DNA of 47,670 nucleotides from Geoalkalibacter ferrihydriticus DSM 17813 (GTDB lineage Bacteria; Desulfobacterota; Desulfuromonadia; Desulfuromonadales; Geoalkalibacteraceae), in NCBI RefSeq assembly GCF_000820505.1, contig NZ_JWJD01000002.1, positions 1,357 through 49,026 of the forward strand, read 5' to 3'. Positions 42,098-47,670 of the stretch are shown piece after piece (positions within the stretch are counted from its first letter, which is position 1; the number at the start of each line of letters is the position of its first letter). A program made the position numbers and the translations under genes. Below the pieces are notes generated by a model, which worked only from the letters and a program-made list of their open reading frames with translations, ran no database searches and had not been told where the DNA came from.

Positions 42098-43042
42098 TTA
42101 CAGTTCGAGACTGCCGATGAGTTGATGAATATCCGCAAGTCCTTCTTCAATGAGAAACTGCTCGATGCCGTCGATAATCGTGATCATCGAGGCCGGATCA
42201 ACGAAATTGGCGGTGCCGACCTGTACCGCCTTGGCACCGACGATGAGAAATTCGATGGCATCCATGGGTCGCACAATGCCGCCGACGCCGATCACGGGGA
42301 TTTTCACCGCCTGCACCACCTGATGCACCATGCGCAGGGCCACGGGACGGATGGCGGGCCCGGAAAGGCCGCCGGTGCGGTTGGCCAGGCGCGGTCGACG
42401 GGTTTTTATATCCACCGCCATGCCGGTAATGGTGTTGATGCAACTGATGGAATCCGCCCCCGCTTCTTCCACCGCCCGCGCAATGACCGTAATGTCGGTG
42501 ACATTGGGAGTGAGCTTGACCATGAGCGGCTTGGTGAGATTTTTCCGCACCACGCTCACGGCCTCGAAAGCGGCCTTGGGATCGGTACCGAAGACAATTC
42601 CGCCTTTTTTTACGTTGGGACAGGAAATATTGAGTTCAACCGCCGCCACTTCGGGGATATCGCAGAGGCGTGCGGCCACCTCGCCGTATTCATCAAGAGT
42701 ATTGCCGAAAAAGTTGACGATCACTGGGGCGGTGAGTTCGCGCAGAAAGGGCAGCTTGAACTTGATGAAATCATCCACGCCAACATTCTGCAGACCGATG
42801 GCATTGAGCATGCCGCTGATGGTTTCGGCAATGCGCGGCGTGGGATTGCCGGCCTTGGGCTTTAGCGAGAGCCCTTTGGTCACGATCGCTCCGAGGCGGT
42901 TGAGATCGAGAAAGGGCGCATATTCCTCGCCATAGCCGAAGGTTCCGGAAGCCGGCATCACCGGATTTTTCAGGGTCAATCCACCAATGTCCACCGCCAT
43001 GTTCGGACGGTTGTTGGTCCCATTTACTTTGCAGCTCGTCAC
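42098..43042 (-). CDS. pyrD: Dihydroorotate dehydrogenase, catalytic subunit (class 1B)
   Basis: The 314-residue FMN enzyme oxidises dihydroorotate in pyrimidine synthesis. Motifs include LKNPVMPASGTFGYG, NISCPNVKKGG with the active-site cysteine, KLTPNVTDI and GVGGIV. Pairing with pyrK marks the class 1B, NAD-using type. I chose the GTG at 43042, which overlaps the pyrK stop by four bases (GTGA), typical coupling; an ATG at 43000 would give a shorter start. Confidence 0.96.
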   Translation of the reverse strand: MTSCKVNGTNNRPNMAVDIGGLTLKNPVMPASGTFGYGEEYAPFLDLNRLGAIVTKGLSLKPKAGNPTPRIAETISGMLNAIGLQNVGVDDFIKFKLPFLRELTAPVIVNFFGNTLDEYGEVAARLCDIPEVAAVELNISCPNVKKGGIVFGTDPKAAFEAVSVVRKNLTKPLMVKLTPNVTDITVIARAVEEAGADSISCINTITGMAVDIKTRRPRLANRTGGLSGPAIRPVALRMVHQVVQAVKIPVIGVGGIVRPMDAIEFLIVGAKAVQVGTANFVDPASMITIIDGIEQFLIEEGLADIHQLIGSLEL

Positions 43043-43896
43043 GATTTGCACCCTTCGCAATAGCCCGGCTCCTCGCCGAGACGACTCCAATCCAATTGCT
43101 CCGCGCGAAACACCGGCCCCTGCTTGCAGGCGCACAGGTAACGCGGATTGTCCTCGGCATGTCCCACGCCCTTGACGACACAACCCAGGCAGGCACCAAC
43201 CCCGCAGGCCATCAAGGCTTCCAGCGAAACCTGCAGGGGTACCTTGCGCCGGTGACAGATGCGATAGACCGCATCGAGCATGGGCATGGGACCGCAAGCA
43301 TACACCGATGAGCGCGGATACTTGGTGAGCTTGCGCTCCAGCACTTGGGTTACCATGCCCTCCTCGCCAAGACTGCCGTCATCGGTGGACACATAGGTTT
43401 CCACGCCCAGGCGCTCGAATTCGGTGACTGCAAGAATATCGTCGCGGTTACGCCCCCCCATGAGCAAGCGCACCTTGCTACGCGCACTGAGGGATTCGGC
43501 CAGCATATACAGGGGCACCAGGCCGATGCCGCCGCCCACCAGAATTTTCTCCTCGCCCGGATCGCCGACATCGAAGCCGCGGCCCAGGGGTCCGAGGACT
43601 TCAACTTTGTCGCCACGGTGCAGATCGGCCATGATATTGGTGCCGCGCCCCACCACCTTGTAGAGAATTTCGGTGTATTCTTTGGGTGGCATTTCCTCAC
43701 AGTCACCCGGAAGAAATCCCATCCGGAAAATACCAAAAGGTCGGCGCAGCAACGGCGGCAACGACTGCTGCACGCGCATCATGATGAATTGCCCGGGACG
43801 GGCGTTCTCGCTGAAGCCCGGCGTCAGCAGACGCATGCGGAAATATCCGGGCGAGATCTCCTGATTGGACAGGATGATAGTCTTGTAATTTTTCAT
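43039..43896 (-). CDS. pyrK: Dihydroorotate dehydrogenase, electron transfer subunit
   Basis: The 285-residue flavoprotein has the FAD-binding RPFGIFRM region, the NAD-binding GGGIGLVPLYMLAE block and a C-terminal 2Fe-2S site (ACGVGACLGC, then YLCACKQGPVF). It passes electrons from PyrD to NAD. Its stop is fused with the pyrD start. Confidence 0.96.
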   Translation of the reverse strand: MKNYKTIILSNQEISPGYFRMRLLTPGFSENARPGQFIMMRVQQSLPPLLRRPFGIFRMGFLPGDCEEMPPKEYTEILYKVVGRGTNIMADLHRGDKVEVLGPLGRGFDVGDPGEEKILVGGGIGLVPLYMLAESLSARSKVRLLMGGRNRDDILAVTEFERLGVETYVSTDDGSLGEEGMVTQVLERKLTKYPRSSVYACGPMPMLDAVYRICHRRKVPLQVSLEALMACGVGACLGCVVKGVGHAEDNPRYLCACKQGPVFRAEQLDWSRLGEEPGYCEGCKS

Positions 43897-43938
43897 AATC
43901 AGCCTTCAATTCAGAAAAGATGATTGATCGAAACAAGA

Positions 43939-44400
43939 TCAGTCGCAGGGCGGGACATAATTGATCGACAAGGACATCAGCAGAGCGTCTTCACCATCGG
44001 GGTAGTAGCCTTTGCGCACGCCGTCGCGGAGAAAACCGAAGCTCTCGTAAAGGCCGATCGCCGCGGCGTTGCTTACCCGCACCTCCAGAAGCACGCGCTC
44101 CAGACCCTGGCAACGGCAGCGCTCGATGGCATTTTCCAGAAGGCGCCGGGCCACTCCCAGCCTGCGGAATTCAAGGCCGGTCACCACATTTAGAATGTGC
44201 AGTTCACCACACAGAAACCAGGAGCAGAGATAACCGGCCAAGTGGCCATCGAGACGCAGCAAATCGATGCGCGCCTGGGGCTTATCCAACTCGGCGAGGA
44301 TCATCGCCTCGCTCCAGGGATGAATAAAACCGGCTCGCTCAACCTCCAGGACCTCGGCCAGATCGGCGCGGGTCATCGCGCTTATGACAATATCATTCAC
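43939..44400 (-). CDS. rimI: Ribosomal-protein-alanine N-acetyltransferase
   Basis: The 153-residue GNAT enzyme has the acetyl-CoA loop RRLGVARRLL and the family end LYESFGFLRDGVRKGYYPDGEDALLM. RimI acetylates the N-terminus of protein S18. It is divergent from purM and lies upstream of pyrK by 42 bases. Confidence 0.9.
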   Translation of the reverse strand: MNDIVISAMTRADLAEVLEVERAGFIHPWSEAMILAELDKPQARIDLLRLDGHLAGYLCSWFLCGELHILNVVTGLEFRRLGVARRLLENAIERCRCQGLERVLLEVRVSNAAAIGLYESFGFLRDGVRKGYYPDGEDALLMSLSINYVPPCD

Positions 44401-44517
44401 GGCAAATTGTGAGTCAAATCAGGTTCGTGCAAGAAGCGGACTGCCCGGAATGATAATGCAGGGGGGCGCCGGCTGTAAAGGAAAGAATGTTTACGGCATG
44501 GCCGGGGGAAATTGCCG

Positions 44518-44546
44518 TTGACAAGGGGCAAAGGCTGTTTTACAAA
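44518..44546 (+). promoter_or_regulatory. purM promoter
   Basis: TTGACA (44518-44523), a 17-base spacer and TACAAA (44541-44546) make a good sigma-70 type promoter. Transcription would begin near 44553, which excludes the upstream ATG at 44546 as the purM start. Confidence 0.7.
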
Positions 44547-44581
44547 TGGTTCGTTTTCCCCTTTGCCAGGAGTTTGCACCC

Positions 44582-45631
44582 TTGAATAAAAACAGTCCGA
44601 GTACCTACAAAGAAGCCGGTGTGGATATTGAGGCCGGAAATCGCTTCGTGCAGATGATCAAGCCTTTGGTCAAGGCGACCAGCCGTCCCGAAGTGCTGAC
44701 GGACATCGGCGGCTTCGGCGGGCTCTTTTCGCTGCACGCGGACAAGTATGAGAAACCAACCCTGGTGGCTTCCACCGACGGCGTGGGGACCAAGCTCAAA
44801 CTGGCCTTCATGATGGACAAGCATGACACGGTGGGCATCGACCTGGTGGCCATGTGCGTCAACGACATCGTGGTGCAGGGCGCGGAGCCGCTGTTTTTTC
44901 TCGACTATCTGGCAACGGGCAAACTGGCCCCGGAAAAGGCGGTGGAAATCGTCAAGGGCATTTCGGCCGGCTGCGTGCAGGCGGGCTGTGCCCTCATCGG
45001 CGGAGAAACCGCCGAGATGCCCGGTTTTTATGCCGAGGGCGAGTACGACTTGGCGGGCTTTACCGTGGGTGTTGTCGACAACAGCAAAATCATTGATGGC
45101 TCGTCAATCACCGTCGGCGATCAGATCATCGGCATTGCATCCAATGGCCTGCACTCCAACGGCTACTCCCTGGCGCGCAAGGTCTTTTTCGAAAAAATGG
45201 GGCTGCAACTTGACGCGCGTCTCGATGGTGTTGACCTGCCCCTGGGCGAGGCCCTCCTGGCACCCACGCGCATTTACGTCAAAACCATTCTCAACCTGCT
45301 GCGCGATTTTAACATCAAAGGCATGGCTCATATTACCGGCGGCGGCATTACGGAAAACGTTCCGCGGGTTCTACCCCGCCACTGCCGGGCAGTCATCGAA
45401 GGCAACAGCTGGCCCAAGCCCGCCCTGTTCGAAGCCCTGCGCACCGGTGGCGATATTGAACAAGCGGAAATGTATCGCACCTTCAACTACGGCATCGGCA
45501 TGGTGCTGATCGTTCCGGCTGAAGAAACCGACGACATCATGGTGCGCCTCTCGGGCCTTAAGGAAACAGCTTATATTATCGGCGAGGTCATCAAATCCGG
45601 CGCGGAAGCCGGGGACGTCGAGTTAAGATAA
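44582..45631 (+). CDS. purM: Phosphoribosylformylglycinamidine cyclo-ligase (AIR synthetase)
   Basis: The 349-residue enzyme makes aminoimidazole ribotide. Motifs are YKEAGVDIEAGN, STDGVGTKLKLAF, GGETAEMPGFY, ASNGLHSNGYSLARK and HITGGGITENVPRVLP. The start is TTG at 44582 with AGGAG upstream; the promoter at 44518-44546 rules out the earlier ATG. purN follows 18 bases after the stop, so the two are cotranscribed. Confidence 0.97.
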   Translation: MNKNSPSTYKEAGVDIEAGNRFVQMIKPLVKATSRPEVLTDIGGFGGLFSLHADKYEKPTLVASTDGVGTKLKLAFMMDKHDTVGIDLVAMCVNDIVVQGAEPLFFLDYLATGKLAPEKAVEIVKGISAGCVQAGCALIGGETAEMPGFYAEGEYDLAGFTVGVVDNSKIIDGSSITVGDQIIGIASNGLHSNGYSLARKVFFEKMGLQLDARLDGVDLPLGEALLAPTRIYVKTILNLLRDFNIKGMAHITGGGITENVPRVLPRHCRAVIEGNSWPKPALFEALRTGGDIEQAEMYRTFNYGIGMVLIVPAEETDDIMVRLSGLKETAYIIGEVIKSGAEAGDVELR

Positions 45632-45649
45632 CCCAAGGAGATCCTGATT

Positions 45650-46309
45650 TTGGCGAAATTGCGTGTGGGCGTTCTGGCCAGCGGTCGTGGCTCCAACCTT
45701 CAATCGTTGATCGATCAAAGCCTGGCAGGAAAAATCGACGCGCAGATCGTGCTGGTTGCAAGCAACAAGGCCGATGCCGGAGCCCTGGACAAGGCGCGTG
45801 AAGCGGGTATTGCCACGCGGGTTCTGGATCATCGCAACTTTGGCAGTCGCGAGGAATTCGATGGCGCCATGGTCGCCGCCCTGCGCGAGGCCGGCGTGGA
45901 GCTGGTGCTGCTCGCCGGCTTTATGCGCCTGCTCTCTCCGGTTTTTCTCGACGCCTTCCCGCAACGCATCATGAACATTCATCCTGCGCTGCTGCCTGCA
46001 TTTCCCGGGCTCAATGTGCAGCGTCAAGCTCTGGAGTATGGCGCACGTTTTTCCGGCTGCACGGTGCATTTCGTCGATGGCGGCCTGGACACCGGCCCCA
46101 TCATCATTCAGGCGGCAGTACCGATCCTGGAAAATGACACGGAAGAATCTCTTGCTGCGCGTATCCTCGTGGAGGAACACCGCATCTACCCTCGCGCGGT
46201 CCAACTGTTTGCCGAGAAGCGCCTACGTATCGAAGGGCGGCGGGTGCGCATAGAACCGGAGGCTGATCCTGTGGAGTCCGCCCTGGTCAATCCTGCGCTC
46301 GCCGAATAA
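45650..46309 (+). CDS. purN: Phosphoribosylglycinamide formyltransferase
   Basis: The 219-residue enzyme transfers formyl from 10-formyl-THF to GAR. Catalytic residues are in NIHPALLPAFPG (N, H) and VDGGLDTGPIIIQ (D). The TTG start follows AAGGAG. It is the usual partner of purM. Confidence 0.97.
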   Translation: MAKLRVGVLASGRGSNLQSLIDQSLAGKIDAQIVLVASNKADAGALDKAREAGIATRVLDHRNFGSREEFDGAMVAALREAGVELVLLAGFMRLLSPVFLDAFPQRIMNIHPALLPAFPGLNVQRQALEYGARFSGCTVHFVDGGLDTGPIIIQAAVPILENDTEESLAARILVEEHRIYPRAVQLFAEKRLRIEGRRVRIEPEADPVESALVNPALAE

Positions 46310-46321
46310 ATCCCTGGGAGT

Positions 46322-46792
46322 ATGGTCTTGCCGGATCCAATTCTTGTCAGCGCCTGCCTTCTGGGCTTGCAGACCCGCTACGACAATGCCTGCAAAGGCC
46401 ACCACGGAGTGCTGGACTGGTTGCACCGTCACCGCAAGATCCCCGTTCCCGTGTGCCCGGAACAGCTGGCCGGCCTGCCTACCCCGAGATCGCGTACCTT
46501 CTTCTGCGGTGGCGACGGCGAGGCGGTTCTTGACGCCAAGGCGCAGGTCGTCAGCGATGAGGGAGAGAATCGGAGCGCCATCTTCTTACACGGTGCCCGG
46601 GAGACTCTCAAGGTTGCCCGGTTGAGCGGGTGCCGGCAAGCCCTGCTCAAGGAACGCAGTCCCTCCTGCGGCGTACATCAGGTCTATTGCGCAGAGAAAA
46701 TAATTGCCGGCCGGGGCGTTGCCACCGCACTGTTACGGCGCAACGGCCTTGAAGTTTTCAGCGAAGAGGATCTGTCGGGAATGAATTCCTGA
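46322..46792 (+). CDS. DUF523-family protein
   Basis: The 156-residue protein has SACLLGLQTRYDN at the start, CPEQLAGLPTPR and KERSPSCG, the signatures of DUF523 proteins. The conserved cysteines suggest a metal or sulfur-related role; the function is unknown. It lies 12 bases after purN on the same strand, probably in one operon. Confidence 0.9.
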   Translation: MVLPDPILVSACLLGLQTRYDNACKGHHGVLDWLHRHRKIPVPVCPEQLAGLPTPRSRTFFCGGDGEAVLDAKAQVVSDEGENRSAIFLHGARETLKVARLSGCRQALLKERSPSCGVHQVYCAEKIIAGRGVATALLRRNGLEVFSEEDLSGMNS

Positions 46793-46862
46793 CAAATTCC
46801 TTGCCTTTGCCTTAATTACATGCTAATTACTGGCGTTCTAAATTTTCAGGAGGTCTGGTCCC

Positions 46863-47054
46863 ATGGCTAAGATTTGTGAAATCTGCGGTAAGAAACCCAC
46901 GACTGGCAACAACGTCAGTCATGCCCATAACAAAACCAAAAAAGTCTGGTATCCCAACCTGCAGAAGGTTAAGGCTCTGCGCGGGGGCGCAGTGCGCTCC
47001 GTCAAGGTTTGCACACGCTGTATCCGCTCCGGCGCGGTCACCAAAGCCGTCTAA
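46863..47054 (+). CDS. rpmB: Ribosomal protein bL28
   Basis: The 63-residue protein begins [20 protein letters not shown] and ends with [11 protein letters not shown]; two CxxC pairs make it the zinc-binding form. AGGAGG stands 9 bases before the ATG. A strong terminator follows. Confidence 0.98.
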   Translation: MAKICEICGKKPTTGNNVSHAHNKTKKVWYPNLQKVKALRGGAVRSVKVCTRCIRSGAVTKAV

Positions 47055-47073
47055 GCCTTTTATGCCGTTAAGC

Positions 47074-47107
47074 AAAAAGGCCGCTTCCCGCAGGAAGCGG
47101 CCTTTTT
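47074..47107. terminator. Terminator between rpmB and ridA
   Basis: AAAAAGGCCGCTTCC and GGAAGCGGCCTTTTT form a perfect stem with a short CGCA loop. It serves both convergent genes. Confidence 0.95.
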
Positions 47108-47118
47108 GTTCGACGCAA

Positions 47119-47505
47119 TCAGCGCCCGCCATAAGCGATCCACTCAATTTCCACTGCCGCGCCGCGCGGCAATGCGGCAACCTGGACGGTCGCCCGCGCC
47201 GGAGGCGGGTCGCCGAAATAACGGCCATAGATCTCATTGACCAGAGAAAACTGGCTGAGATCGGTCAAATAAATGGTGGTCTTGACCACTTGGGCGAAGC
47301 TGAGATCCGCTGCCCCAAGCACGGCTTTCATGTTGTTCATGACCTGCTCGGTCTGCTCTTTGATCCCTCCGGACACCACCTCTCCAGTTTGCGGGTCCAA
47401 GGGAATCTGTCCAGAAAAAAACACGAAGTCTCCCGCTTTGATACCCTGTGAATAAGGTCCGATAGCGGCAGGTGCCCGGTCGCCGGCAATTCTTTCAATC
47501 GGCAT
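47119..47505 (-). CDS. ridA: RidA-family enamine/imine deaminase
   Basis: The 128-residue protein has the family motifs PAAIGPYSQGIKAGDFVFFSG at the start, KTTIYLTDLSQF and, near the end, PPARATVQVAALPRGAAVEIE with the catalytic arginine and glutamate. It clears reactive 2-aminoacrylate. The ATG at 47505 gives the usual MPIERIAG start; an upstream start at 47550 would add a poor leader. GGATGG precedes it. Confidence 0.97.
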   Translation of the reverse strand: MPIERIAGDRAPAAIGPYSQGIKAGDFVFFSGQIPLDPQTGEVVSGGIKEQTEQVMNNMKAVLGAADLSFAQVVKTTIYLTDLSQFSLVNEIYGRYFGDPPPARATVQVAALPRGAAVEIEWIAYGGR

Positions 47506-47558
47506 GGGTGATCCATCCTTTCTGTTTGTTTTTCGCCTCACCGGAAACACTAGTGTCG

Positions 47559-47670
47559 CGTGTGGTTAGTCGTGTCAAATAATTCTGAGGTATTTTTGGT
47601 GCTGTCAAGGCGTCGCCAACGCAGGCAGCGCCGAAAAGAGCCAGAATTAGAAGGCAGGACTAACCGCACG
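47559..47670. repeat. MITE-like or IS-end segment with long imperfect inverted repeats
   Basis: The left arm begins CGTGTGGTTAGTC (47559-47571) and the right arm is GACTAACCGCACG (47658-47670). Extended inward, 23 of 29 positions match, including TAATTCTG near the inner end of each arm. The segment contains no gene and ends at the window edge, so its right flank and any target duplication are not visible. Confidence 0.55.
47579..47608 (-). promoter_or_regulatory. Putative ridA promoter inside the inverted-repeat segment
   Basis: On the minus strand TTGACA (47603-47608) and AATTAT (47579-47584) are separated by 18 bases, 75 bases before the ridA ATG. It lies within the MITE-like segment. Confidence 0.45.

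Overview
The window looks like chromosomal DNA of an anaerobic Desulfobacterota, most likely Desulfuromonadia (Geobacter/Desulfuromonas relatives). The evidence is the core gene set: hybrid cluster protein behind an HcpR-like operator, a PxxKW cysteine-rich small protein, a rubrerythrin-type ferritin-like protein, a DHH-CBS-nucleotidyltransferase fusion, and a tmRNA tag beginning ADND. This assignment is an inference from gene content and was not checked by search.

Positions 1-13705 are one end of a mobile island inserted at the 3' end of ssrA (tmRNA, 13706-14062). The island integrase (12480-13685) reads toward ssrA, and its terminator T-run ends at the tmRNA CCA. No second copy of the tmRNA 3' end was found, so the other island boundary lies to the left. 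From left to right the island holds: (a) a graveyard of transposon pieces (1-2869) with a serine resolvase, an intact MazE-like antitoxin, a decayed mazF, and IS3-, IS1595- and IS91-like fragments; (b) an integron relic (2870-11650) with five minus-strand gene cassettes, four well-formed attC sites, one degenerate attC and a 45-codon C-terminal scrap of an IntI integrase; (c) a complete-looking IS91-family element (about 4514-6940) and an IS1182-like element (8742-10510) inside the array. The IntI scrap lies in the same orientation as the cassettes, with its 3' end facing them. This is the rare reversed layout known from Treponema denticola, not the usual divergent one. Three insertion-sequence ends abut the R' core of an attC site exactly. 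The cassette farthest from intI encodes a large PD-(D/E)XK nuclease fused to a DUF2075-type helicase, a good candidate for an undescribed defence gene.

Positions 13706-47670 are ordinary GC-rich core genome, mostly on the minus strand: ssrA, smpB and rseC; gltX; amrB and a TauE/SafE permease; tRNA-Cys; rtcA; a ferritin-like protein; a large AsmA protein; an EVE-domain protein; hcp; a phosphohexomutase; two small cysteine-rich proteins; lrgA-lrgB; a TPR protein; a DUF512 radical-SAM-like protein; hfq, miaA and mutL; an ExeA-like AAA ATPase; a long TPR protein; rluB; a site-2 protease; the tRNA nucleotidyltransferase fusion; pyrK-pyrD; rimI; then purM-purN, a DUF523 gene and rpmB on the plus strand, and ridA.

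The core genes form recognisable functional sets. tmRNA with SmpB rescues ribosomes. Hfq, MiaA and MutL are the usual RNA/repair cluster. PyrK-PyrD is the NAD-dependent dihydroorotate dehydrogenase, and PurM-PurN are consecutive purine enzymes. At the right edge a 112-bp segment (47559-47670) bounded by 29-bp imperfect inverted repeats looks like a MITE or an insertion-sequence end, and it may carry the ridA promoter.
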